Shown here: piece after piece, positions 6,392-13,204 of the stretch
Position numbering within the stretch: the first letter of the stretch is position 1
How the letters are laid out: the number at the start of each line of letters is the position of its first letter
Source: Lachnospiraceae bacterium UBA6452
GTDB lineage: Bacteria > Bacillota > Clostridia > Lachnospirales > Lachnospiraceae
Direction: 5' to 3'
Length of the DNA: 13,204 nucleotides
Assembly (NCBI GenBank): GCA_002441865.1
Contig: DJNY01000201.1
Coordinates: forward strand, 1 to 13,204
The notes under the pieces: generated by a model
What the model was told of the DNA's origin: nothing
The model's database searches: none
What the model saw: the letters and a program-made list of their open reading frames with translations, nothing else
Program-made: the position numbers and the translations under genes

Positions 6392-8518
6392 TCATTCCAG
6401 AGATAACAGATGACTTCTGAATAATACCATCCGGTCAAAAACCTTCGGCGCCTGCTCTCCTGCAAACCGGATCGACACCTTATTACCGACCTGCGAGATC
6501 ACCTTACCTGTGCCAAACTTTTTATGATGCACCTCTACGCCCGGCTGTAATCCTTCTGCAAATGCCTGATAAACAGCTTCCTCTATCATATTTTCCTGTG
6601 CCTGTCCCTGCATCAAAGCCTTTGAGTAAGCACTGTACACTGTATTGACTGCTTTTACACTGCGTCCCAGAAGCTGATCCCGGAATAAAGAAGGCGTTTT
6701 AAGTGCAAATAAATAAAGTTCTTCCCTTGCTCTTGTCACGCCAACATAAAAAATCCGCCGTTCTTCCTCATAAGACTCCAGTTCTTTGCCATCCATGCGT
6801 TTTGCAGGTACTTCCTCCGGAAAGACACCATCCAGTACATCCAAAAGATACACACGGTCGTATTCGAGTCCTTTGCTCGAATGGATCGTCGACAGGATAA
6901 ACGGACAATCATATGCCGGCTCCTTATGCTGCATTACATCCTGCAAATAAGAAAGCCTGTTCAAAAAATCCTGTAACGTATCCGTACGCGATGCGATATT
7001 TTTCAGGATAAATACTTTATTTTCTTTTAAACCTGCTTTTTCCAGATACTCCCGATAGCCCATATACTGCACGATGCGTCCGATAGCTCTGCCCGCCTGC
7101 TCCGTCCGGATATGATTTAAATGCGTCCTGATTGATTTCAGGCTGCTAACTGTTCTTGCCTTCAATCCACAATGATCGATCGCAGCATCCAATACCGGAA
7201 TATCCCTCTCTATGCTGATCTGCACTGCCTGCATAGCATCCAGCTTTTTCAGATACATGTTCAGTTTGTAATAAATCTGCATAAAGCTTTCCGTATCATA
7301 CGGATTCAAAGCAAATTTTATGATATTTCTGATATCCTGCACGATCCGATGCGTAAAAAATCCCAGCTCCGCATTTTTGATCCGATATGGGATCTGTTCA
7401 TATTCCAGCAGATCCACAAGCGGAATCACACTCTCATTATCCCGGTATAAAACCGCTGTCTGCTCGCTGCAGCCATTTGCCACCTTTGCCAGATAGGTAT
7501 ACTGTGCCCCTCTGGAAGACAGCTCGATCACATGCACATCCTGCTGTGGTTCTCTTGTAGCATGCATTTCCTTTTTATGCCGCAGTGTATTCTTCCTGAT
7601 AAAGTGATCCGCCCGCTCTACAATACGTGCATTTGACCGGAAGTTTTCCTCCATCAAAAGTACTTTGGCGTTTTTGTGATCTTTCTCAAATTCCAAAAGT
7701 GCCTGTGGGTAAGCTGCCCGGAACCCATAAATACTCTGATCCTCATCCCCGACCATAAATAGATTATCGTTAGCACCAGCCAACAATTTAATGATCTCAT
7801 GCTGGATCTTAGAAGTATCCTGTGCCTCATCCACACAGATATAATGATACTTCTTTTGGAAATCAGACAGTACTTGTGGCACCTTTTTCAAGATCGTGTA
7901 AGCATGAAGTAACTGATCATCATAGTCCATCAGCTTTTCTTCCCGCAACCTGCTGCAATACCTTTGATAAATGCGTGCAATCGGAATTCCTTCGCACGCC
8001 TTCTCAAATTCACGTATCTCACTTTCTGAAAGCATGCTGTTTTTGATATAGGTAATGTAGGAACGAACACTCTGCAGATCACTCTCTGTCGGATATTCTC
8101 CTGCCTCCTGCACATAGATCTGCGACAGCATCCCTGCAATCTGCTTTTCATCTGTAAGCAGTTCAAATGCAGTCTTTCCGATCCTTCTGCCATACTCATA
8201 AATTACCTTTGAACAAATTCCGTTAATGGTGCGAAATTCCATCCGCGAAGCCAGCTCACTGCCAAACAGATACCGGAAACGCTCCGCCATGTCCTTTGTC
8301 GCCGCCACTGTATAGGTCAGCGTCAGTATTTCCTCCGGATATACCGAACAGCACTTTACCATATATCCAAGACGCGTCACCAGCACGGTCGTCTTTCCAC
8401 TTCCCGGAACCGCCAAAAGCAGTACAGGACCTTCTACTGCCTGTACTGCTGTAAGCTGCTGTGGGCTGAGGGTAATATTCAGTTGGGTGAGGTGGGTGAG
8501 AAAATCTTGATGAGTCAT
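6392..8518 (-). CDS. UvrD/PcrA-family superfamily 1 ATP-dependent DNA helicase
   Basis: 3'-5' DNA helicase of the UvrD/Rep/PcrA family, cytoplasmic, acting in DNA repair or replication restart. From the ATG at 8516-8518 it has 708 residues, the usual family length. Motifs in order: Q motif LSPQQLTAV (about 17-25), Walker A AVPGSGKTT (about 36-44; a Pro-containing variant of the common AGAGSGKT), DEAQD (about 230-234), GDEDQSIYGFRAA (about 257-269) and EENFRSN. Further on come HSSKGLEYDRVYL (motif V) and FYVGVTRARE (motif VI). The tail GVEVHHKKFGTGKVIS...VSIRFAG is the Tudor-like module seen at the end of PcrA. The frame stays open to a TTG at 8599, adding 27 residues; neither start has a good Shine-Dalgarno site. 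I prefer the ATG because the Q motif then lies at the usual distance from the N-terminus. Clostridia carry several such paralogs, so I give no symbol. Confidence 0.92.
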   Translation of the reverse strand: MTHQDFLTHLTQLNITLSPQQLTAVQAVEGPVLLLAVPGSGKTTVLVTRLGYMVKCCSVYPEEILTLTYTVAATKDMAERFRYLFGSELASRMEFRTINGICSKVIYEYGRRIGKTAFELLTDEKQIAGMLSQIYVQEAGEYPTESDLQSVRSYITYIKNSMLSESEIREFEKACEGIPIARIYQRYCSRLREEKLMDYDDQLLHAYTILKKVPQVLSDFQKKYHYICVDEAQDTSKIQHEIIKLLAGANDNLFMVGDEDQSIYGFRAAYPQALLEFEKDHKNAKVLLMEENFRSNARIVERADHFIRKNTLRHKKEMHATREPQQDVHVIELSSRGAQYTYLAKVANGCSEQTAVLYRDNESVIPLVDLLEYEQIPYRIKNAELGFFTHRIVQDIRNIIKFALNPYDTESFMQIYYKLNMYLKKLDAMQAVQISIERDIPVLDAAIDHCGLKARTVSSLKSIRTHLNHIRTEQAGRAIGRIVQYMGYREYLEKAGLKENKVFILKNIASRTDTLQDFLNRLSYLQDVMQHKEPAYDCPFILSTIHSSKGLEYDRVYLLDVLDGVFPEEVPAKRMDGKELESYEEERRIFYVGVTRAREELYLFALKTPSLFRDQLLGRSVKAVNTVYSAYSKALMQGQAQENMIEEAVYQAFAEGLQPGVEVHHKKFGTGKVISQVGNKVSIRFAGEQAPKVFDRMVLFRSHLLSLE

Positions 8519-8631
8519 GAATTGTATAAAATCCTTTTCTATATTTATTCCAACATTCAAATTTTTGTAACGAAATATTCTACATAGTCTATAAGACAAT
8601 TTACTGTTCTTGTCACTTAACTATCAATATC

Positions 8632-10125
8632 TTAACAGCACTCCTCGAATATCGTTTTTAACTTATTTTCAAATGTTTTAATTTCTTCTAGTTTCTTATC
8701 CAACTGTTCCCAGATATGTTCACCTGCTAACTCTTCGTCTGTCTTGCTATGCTTCGTCACAAAAGGAGTCCTCCACTGCCAATTTTCCTTTTGCAATCTG
8801 GAAGGGAAATACTCATTAATCTTTTTACATACCTCTCTCTGTTCATCTGTTAAATTTTTCGCACTAAGAGAAAGTTGTATAAAAAACTCTCTACCATCAA
8901 TATTCCTAATTTCATAAAAATAATGATTTTTGGTATTCCAGCCGCTATCTGGTTCCTCTGTATCCGGCATAAGGCGTGAAATATAGTCTGTTTTAAATCG
9001 TATGTAGGTCTTAGTACACTTTTCTAGCACGACTTCTATTTCGCCCTTTTCTGTCTTGGATACAGCCCATGTTTTTATAAGGTCTCCCAAATCTGACGTA
9101 CGGTCTGGTTTATTTTCAAATATTAAATCTAAGGCTTTCTGGTGTTTTGCATATATTTCTGCACAAATTCGTGTCAAATTATCGTCTCCCACAATATCCC
9201 TCCTGATTGTTTCTGTGTAATTATCGATAAGCAATGCTACATCAGGTAAAAGTTTCACTTTTTTTCTCGCATTTTCTATAATATTAAGCACATCCTGATA
9301 TGACATAGAACACCAGTATTCCGGATCACTGGCATCTGTTCCCTCTGGCGAAAGGAAAATATACATTTTCTTATAACTTGAATATGTATCTTCCACAATT
9401 TTTCGATATCTGTTCAATTGATTATCATGTTCTGTGGTATCAATTTTATTCTCTATACACAATACAAATTTTTCATCTTTCGATACAGCAAGCACATCAA
9501 CATTATTCCATTCTCTCTGAATTATAAAATCATGGCAATCCATCAACAAAGTATCAAAAACATCTGCTTCCTCAGAAAAGGATGTAACCACATATTGGAT
9601 AAATCCTCGAATAATGCTATCACCCAATCCATGATTTTCATTCGGGCTAAGTAGCCATGAAAGCATATTACTATGACGAATTTCGGTTCTTGTAATCTTC
9701 AGAATATCGAATAAATTGAATTTACTTGTCCATTCTGACAATGGATCTAAACACTCAATATCTAATAGAAAATTCTTGAGTGCCTTTGCATTATCTTCCT
9801 CCTGTTCTGGCAACTCTGCCGCATCATTATACGCATAATTACGAAATTTACGCAGGTTAGCTAAATATCCATTTACTAAAGCAGCTATATTTCCTGAAGA
9901 ATTGTCCATCAGAGCTTTTTGAAGTGCATCCCTCGCCTCTATTTCAAAATTATTGGAAGTAACCACATCCCAAAACTCCTTCTGACCCACATTTTTCCAA
10001 AGATAAAAAGTATCTCCAGAAAAAGTCTGAATCGTATTTTTACTTAACTCCAGCGTTTCCAAATAATTTCTATATAGTTTTCTAATACTGTCATAAGATA
10101 ATTGTTTCAATGTTTCAATATTCAA
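8632..10125 (-). CDS. PD-(D/E)XK nuclease-like protein (PDDEXK_4-type) with integrase-like N-terminal domain
   Basis: Predicted nuclease of 497 residues. Residues about 1-95 are helical, with YLETLELSKNTIQTFSGDTF and YLWK, resembling the SAM-like core-binding domain of tyrosine recombinases (LSxxTI pattern). Residues about 110-330 match the PDDEXK_4 style: ILKITRTEIRHSNMLSWLLS (Glu148), NENHGLGDSIIRGF, then Asp210 in NNVDVLAV and Glu225-x-Lys227 in LCIENKID, followed by Gln236 in HDNQLNRY. This is the D...ExK...Q arrangement of an active metal-dependent nuclease core. The C-terminal third is unassigned. It begins with TTG (10123-10125), supported by AGGG seven bases upstream, and lies 13 bases after the DUF6508-like gene, so the two form an operon. 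Its base composition is visibly AT-richer than the helicase gene. Function is not known; proteins of this type are frequent in accessory and defence regions, but a housekeeping or repair role cannot be excluded. Confidence 0.85.
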   Translation of the reverse strand: MNIETLKQLSYDSIRKLYRNYLETLELSKNTIQTFSGDTFYLWKNVGQKEFWDVVTSNNFEIEARDALQKALMDNSSGNIAALVNGYLANLRKFRNYAYNDAAELPEQEEDNAKALKNFLLDIECLDPLSEWTSKFNLFDILKITRTEIRHSNMLSWLLSPNENHGLGDSIIRGFIQYVVTSFSEEADVFDTLLMDCHDFIIQREWNNVDVLAVSKDEKFVLCIENKIDTTEHDNQLNRYRKIVEDTYSSYKKMYIFLSPEGTDASDPEYWCSMSYQDVLNIIENARKKVKLLPDVALLIDNYTETIRRDIVGDDNLTRICAEIYAKHQKALDLIFENKPDRTSDLGDLIKTWAVSKTEKGEIEVVLEKCTKTYIRFKTDYISRLMPDTEEPDSGWNTKNHYFYEIRNIDGREFFIQLSLSAKNLTDEQREVCKKINEYFPSRLQKENWQWRTPFVTKHSKTDEELAGEHIWEQLDKKLEEIKTFENKLKTIFEECC

Positions 10126-10138
10126 TATGTATCCCTCT

Positions 10139-10561
10139 CTATTTTCGATCTAGTTCTTCTAATCGCTTAAGCCATTTTTGAATACAACCTCTTTGTAAAA
10201 ATTTCAGTAATGTTCCTTCGCTAAAACGTTCTGCTCTAATTGCTCCAACCAATAATGCCATAATGCCTCGTCCATCCATATGTGAAATATCAGCCTCTGA
10301 CATGGAATCTACTCCCCATTCAATTTGATTACATTGCAATATATCCATATAATTGTTTAACCCATACTCTGGATGCTCATCCACAAACTGATATATTACT
10401 TCCTCTAAATCAACTATTTCTCTTCGGTACTCTACATAAGGCATCTGATAAGGATTCTCATGCGTGCCATCTCCTGTTTGAAATTCTGGCATCCATTTTC
10501 CATAAGATTCATCTTCTATTTTCAAAATAAATTCTGTTATTCTTTTATATGTATCACTCAT
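10139..10561 (-). CDS. DUF6508-like small protein
   Basis: Small soluble protein of about 140 residues, recognised by general pattern as DUF6508-like: GTHENPYQMPYVEY in the N-terminal third, HPEYGLNNYMDILQ in the middle, and the C-terminal signature ALLVGAIRAERFSEGTLLKF followed by LQRGCIQKWLKRLEEL. No signal peptide, membrane segment or catalytic motif is visible and the function is unknown. I chose the second ATG (10559-10561, MSDTYKRIT) because GGAAAG lies 4 bases before it. The first ATG (10571-10573) would add MERK and has only a crowded GAAAG. It is the first gene of a two-gene unit with the PD-(D/E)XK protein (13-base gap). A promoter candidate lies about 90 bases upstream. A partner or immunity role for the nuclease is conceivable, but nothing in the sequence shows it. 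Confidence 0.75.
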   Translation of the reverse strand: MSDTYKRITEFILKIEDESYGKWMPEFQTGDGTHENPYQMPYVEYRREIVDLEEVIYQFVDEHPEYGLNNYMDILQCNQIEWGVDSMSEADISHMDGRGIMALLVGAIRAERFSEGTLLKFLQRGCIQKWLKRLEELDRK

Positions 10562-10649
10562 TTTTCTTTCCATTCTTTCATTAATTTTAGTGTGTATATT
10601 ATATTAAATTAAAACTATCACTTATGTTTTCTTCCAATCGTTCTTTTAT

Positions 10650-10678
10650 ATTTTAAGCCAAATCTGAATTATTGTCGA
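10650..10678 (-). promoter_or_regulatory. Candidate promoter of the DUF6508-nuclease operon
   Basis: TCGACA (-35, 10673-10678) and TAAAAT (-10, 10650-10655) on the minus strand, each one mismatch from the sigma70 consensus, with a 17-base spacer. Transcription would start about 80 bases before the DUF6508-like start codon. The region is very AT-rich, so chance matches are more likely than usual. Confidence 0.45.
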
Positions 10679-10775
10679 TGTATAATAACTAGATTTCACT
10701 AATGTGAAAATAATTTATCTTATTCTAACTAATAAGAACATAGAATAGCTTTATCATATAATTTTATGAATAACT

Positions 10776-10807
10776 ACATCTTCCAATACTTATATTGGAT
10801 GTTTTTT
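10776..10807 (+). terminator. Hairpin with T run, oriented as a plus-strand terminator
   Basis: On the plus strand ACATC (10776-10780) and CCAATA (10783-10788) pair with TATTGG (10793-10798) and GATGT (10798-10802), sharing one G. The hairpin is followed by a T6 run (10802-10807). On the minus strand the same hairpin lies about 22 bases after the stop of the membrane protein gene but is not followed by a U tract, so it would be a poor terminator there. No plus-strand gene upstream was found. Confidence 0.4.
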
Positions 10808-10823
10808 ATAAACATTTGCAACG

Positions 10824-11919
10824 TCAATATGTTTTGGTGATATTTTCTATACAGAATACATACTGACCGTTTGCTATATAAAACTGATTAAATACTTCAT
10901 AGCTTTTTTTGTCACGATCTACAGTTATTACTATGTCGTACGTTCTGCCCTCATCTAACCCCTTGTCCATTTCATCATTTAAATCAATTATATATTTCCA
11001 GTACAATTGTTCTTTCTCCGGTATTACATTATTATCCTTTTCCTCATTCTTGTCTTTAGTATTCGCACTCATATCATACACTTCTTCGCGCGAACGCAAC
11101 AAATTAGGAATATCTTCATCTGATATTTCTATATCATTTTTATATACAACGCCTTCTGAGTCATATATTTCAAATTGCATATTATATTCGAATTCCCCAG
11201 AAGAATTTTGAAGCACAATCTGCCCATCTGACTCAAATAAAACATTTATTGTAGCATTTTTTGGGTAGACTACATTTACAACAAAAACTAAGCATAAAGA
11301 GCTTACAAATGCTAATATTGCAAACTTACAACCATATTTCTTAAGTGCTTTCCATATCTTATCTTTTTTCAGTTCTTTTCTATACATATATAGCAGCATC
11401 AAAAACATAATCGAAAACAGGATAATTATAACTATATATTCCAGCTTTTCCCATCCATCACTACATATGGCATCTATTACCAATGACGATGCCATATAAA
11501 TACAAAGTATTTGTAAGTATATTGTCGTATTATCTACCAAGCTTTGAAACCTAATATCTGACTTTTCATCATATGACTTATAATCAGGATTTTTTAGATT
11601 ATACCTCTGTAAATCTGTTGCAATAAAGCCCAAAATATAAATTAATATAATAAATGCAATGGCAACAATAATTGAAAATCCTATTCCAAGCCACCAAAAC
11701 AGTACTCCCTGTGGCACAACCGAAAATGTTTTTGCCAAATATTTCCAAGAAAAATTACATATTGCCCATACAGCAGCAACAATTGCTAGTAGTGCTCCTA
11801 ATCTTGTAGATCTTCTCTGTTCCTCATCATTATCTTTACTCTTACCGATTGTTTCCTGTACCTCAGGATAATTGGGTTTGGTATCCTGCTTTTTTTTTAG
11901 CTATTTTTTTCTTTCCCAT
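10824..11919 (-). CDS. Unrecognised multi-pass membrane protein, frame broken at an A9 run
   Basis: I do not recognise the family. A strong start, AAGGAG 8 bases before ATG (11917-11919), opens MGKKKIAKKK. At the A9 run (11890-11898) the frame then goes wrong and stops after about 18 codons. If the run is read as A8, the frame continues KKKQDTKPNYPEVQETIGKS into the long open frame, giving about 364 residues. The restored protein has a charged N-terminus and about five or six hydrophobic helices: LGALLAIVAAVWAIC, then GVLFWWLGIGFSIIVAIAFI, IYMASSLVIDAIC, YIVIIILFSIMFLMLLYMY and FAILAFVSSLCLVFVVNVV. These are followed by a hydrophilic C-terminal domain of about 140 residues, probably outside the cell, with an acidic Lys/Glu/Asp-rich stretch. 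The only start inside the long frame with that N-terminus removed is TTG at 11736-11738, which would cut away the first helix. It may be intact with a sequence error, or a phase-variable or dead gene. Confidence 0.65.
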
Positions 11920-11981
11920 AAATTCTTCTCCTTCTGTTATTTAAATAAAATTGGAATCTTATGTGATATATCAATATTCCT

Positions 11982-12010
11982 GTTTTATTTTTACCACATA
12001 TTAAGTCCAA
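11982..12010 (-). promoter_or_regulatory. Candidate promoter of the membrane protein gene
   Basis: TTGGAC (-35, 12005-12010) and TAAAAC (-10, 11982-11987) on the minus strand with a 17-base spacer, about 60 bases before the ATG at 11919. It lies just after the terminator of the upstream symporter gene. The AT-rich context makes it a weak call. Confidence 0.35.
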
Positions 12011-12035
12011 TAAATAATACTTTATTGTTTTTTAC

Positions 12036-12092
12036 CAAAAAATATCTGAAATTTTCACCCAGTCTCCTCGCTGGTATGAAAATTCCAGATAT
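12036..12092 (-). terminator. Intrinsic terminator of the symporter gene
   Basis: On the minus strand ATATCTGGAATTTTCA (12077-12092) pairs with TGAAAATTTCAGATAT (12042-12057) along 16 positions with a single G-U pair, extended by CCAG/CTGG at the loop. The hairpin is followed by a T-rich run (12036-12041). It begins 11 bases after the symporter stop codon. Confidence 0.85.
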
Positions 12093-12103
12093 TATAATAC
12101 TTC

Positions 12104-13204
12104 CTATTTCCTCTCTATCAGCCTTGCATACTCCTTTTCATCAATATGATACTTCTTCCTTAAAATGATATAGGATATCAGTAAGGCAATTACCGGTATC
12201 AGCACCATGCCCAGTCTGAATAACAGTGCCTGCGAGGTTGTGATCTCTCCGATGTATTGGTTTGCTTCCAATAAAGCACCTTCACTTGTAAGCGTCCCCT
12301 TATTGACTGCAATCTCCAACGCACTGATCGCCTGGCTCTTTGCATATATGCCGCTTATGAGCAGCACCAGTGTTGACAGTCCCTGGTTGATACCGCCGGC
12401 AAGCTTCACGCTGAACGAACGCACTGCAGATATCACGGAGTCATGTCGCTCATGAAATCTGGCTTCATCATATTCGATCGTATTATTGATCATGACAACT
12501 ATCGCCAGATTCATCAGTCCCTGAAAAAAGAAAATAACGAATCCTATTGCATTCAGAAGGATCACATTTTTCGGCAGCACATAGCCAAAGCCCATAAAAC
12601 AGGCATATCCCACTAATAAAACGATAAAGCAGACCTTTAGGATTTTTTCTCTGGAAAAATGCTTTGCCAGCCACGCATAACTTGCCTGTGAGATCAGCAT
12701 GCCCAGTCCGTACATAACCGTGAAATAAAATACCAGATTGCCGCTTTCCGAATAGCCATATTCTATGTAAAAGAAATTCACGCCAAAAATGATAAGAATA
12801 TTACAGGTTATGTTGAAAAATATAGACGCAATTCCCGCTGCAACAAGCTGATCATTCCTTGCAAAGATCCGATACATATCTTTTAATGACAATTTTTCCG
12901 TTTGTTCTTTTCTATTCCGCTCCTGAATCCCGAATGCTGTCAGCATTTGGAATCCGACAAGTGCCAGCGCTACAATGAGTGCCACCACTCTGTAAGCATT
13001 TACGGCGTTCCCTCCTATGACAACCGGTACAACACCGGCAACAGAAAATTGCCCTATGCATACAAAAATACTCATGATCGTTACAAGCGAATCTCTGGTG
13101 CCCGGATCCGAGCTTAATGATGGCAGCACGCCCCAATAGGCAATATCATTCATCGTGTATGTCATGCCCCACAGCAGATAAAAGAGGCTGTAAAATGCAA
13201 CAAA
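12104..13204 (-). CDS. GPH/MelB-family sugar:cation symporter, C-terminal part (runs off right edge)
   Basis: Membrane transporter of the glycoside-pentoside-hexuronide:cation symporter family within the major facilitator superfamily. It would import a sugar or glycoside with Na+ or H+. The 366 residues seen correspond to roughly the last three quarters to four fifths of a typical 450-480 residue protein. The frame stays open to the window edge, and the codons at 13166-13204 read FVAFYSLFYLLWG. They lead into MTYTMNDIAYWGVLPSLSSD, the conserved GPH segment after helix 3, so the ATG at 13163-13165 is internal. Several further helices follow, with FARNDQLVAAGIASIFFNI starting the C-terminal half and VMINNTIEYDEARFHERHDS the conserved loop. 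The hydrophilic tail ends KYHIDEKEYARLIERK. It is followed by its own strong terminator, so it is transcriptionally separate from the rest. The substrate cannot be told. Confidence 0.92.
   Translation of the reverse strand, partial: FVAFYSLFYLLWGMTYTMNDIAYWGVLPSLSSDPGTRDSLVTIMSIFVCIGQFSVAGVVPVVIGGNAVNAYRVVALIVALALVGFQMLTAFGIQERNRKEQTEKLSLKDMYRIFARNDQLVAAGIASIFFNITCNILIIFGVNFFYIEYGYSESGNLVFYFTVMYGLGMLISQASYAWLAKHFSREKILKVCFIVLLVGYACFMGFGYVLPKNVILLNAIGFVIFFFQGLMNLAIVVMINNTIEYDEARFHERHDSVISAVRSFSVKLAGGINQGLSTLVLLISGIYAKSQAISALEIAVNKGTLTSEGALLEANQYIGEITTSQALLFRLGMVLIPVIALLISYIILRKKYHIDEKEYARLIERK

Larger units (their letters stand above)
10562..10823. other. AT-rich intergenic region
   Basis: About 260 bases with no gene that I can support. 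It contains a plausible minus-strand promoter (10650-10678) for the DUF6508/nuclease pair and a hairpin (10776-10802). The hairpin is followed by a T run only when read on the plus strand. A second small inverted repeat, CTTATT...AATAAG, lies near 10719-10736 and is too weak to call. Confidence 0.6.

Noticed and set aside
8600..8631. Possible terminator between nuclease and helicase genes
   Set aside because: Only a 5-bp GACAA/TTGTC stem with no following T run is present, which is too weak to call.
10824..11738. Membrane protein gene starting at TTG 11738
   Set aside because: No Shine-Dalgarno precedes this TTG and it cuts off a transmembrane helix encoded in the same frame upstream. A strong start at 11919 is one base out of frame.
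12104..13165. Symporter gene starting at ATG 13165
   Set aside because: The frame is open to the window edge and the codons before the ATG encode the conserved membrane segment of the GPH family, so this methionine is internal.
1..13204. CRISPR array, tRNA, rRNA or insertion sequence
   Set aside because: No regularly spaced direct repeats, cloverleaf-like sequences, rRNA-like stretches or transposase motifs were seen on either strand.

Overview
The window looks like a chromosomal segment of an anaerobic, low-to-moderate GC Firmicute, most likely a gut Clostridium relative of the Lachnospiraceae type. The pointers are strong AGGAGG-type ribosome binding sites, lipoproteins with Gram-positive style lipoboxes, the anaerobic cobalamin enzymes CbiK and CbiP/CobQ, and the overall style of the proteins. 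This assignment is inference from protein character, not from a marker gene. Every gene I can support lies on the minus strand, so the biological reading order runs from high to low coordinates.

Region 1 (about 6381 down to 1) is a vitamin B12 / corrinoid operon. A sigma70-type promoter (6353-6381) sits just past the stop of the helicase gene. It is followed by a cobalamin riboswitch aptamer (about 6130-6334) with a recognisable B12 box and an intrinsic terminator (6008-6035) ahead of the first gene. The genes follow in order: cbiK encoding an exported lipoprotein cobaltochelatase, a lipoprotein substrate-binding protein with an extra N-terminal domain, a FecCD/BtuC-type permease, an ABC ATPase with an extra C-terminal domain, and the start of cobyric acid synthase (cobQ/cbiP), which runs off the left edge. 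The ABC genes overlap by 4 bases at each junction. The logic is a B12-repressed unit for taking up and using a cobalt-corrinoid compound. The cbiK gene is interrupted at an A10 run: one more A, or a -1 ribosomal slip on the A-AAA-AAC heptamer, joins it to a C-terminal domain encoded at 4231-4626, giving about 560 residues.

Region 2 (6392-8518, possibly 8599) encodes a UvrD/PcrA-type superfamily 1 helicase. Upstream of it, in the same direction, lies a visibly AT-richer block (about 8600-12040). It holds a PD-(D/E)XK nuclease-like protein with an integrase-like N-terminal domain (8632-10125), a small DUF6508-like protein (10139-10561), an AT-rich intergenic stretch (10562-10823) with a plausible promoter and a hairpin, and an unrecognised multi-pass membrane protein (10824-11919). 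That membrane protein gene is also broken at a poly-A run (A9). The nuclease/DUF6508 pair looks like accessory, possibly defence-related, cargo; this is a hypothesis only.

Region 3 (12104-13204) is the C-terminal part of a GPH/MelB-family sugar:cation symporter that enters from the right edge and ends at a strong hairpin terminator.

Two genes in one window are each out of frame by one base at a long A run. This points either to homopolymer error in the assembly or to genuine slippage/phase variation, and read-level checking would settle it.
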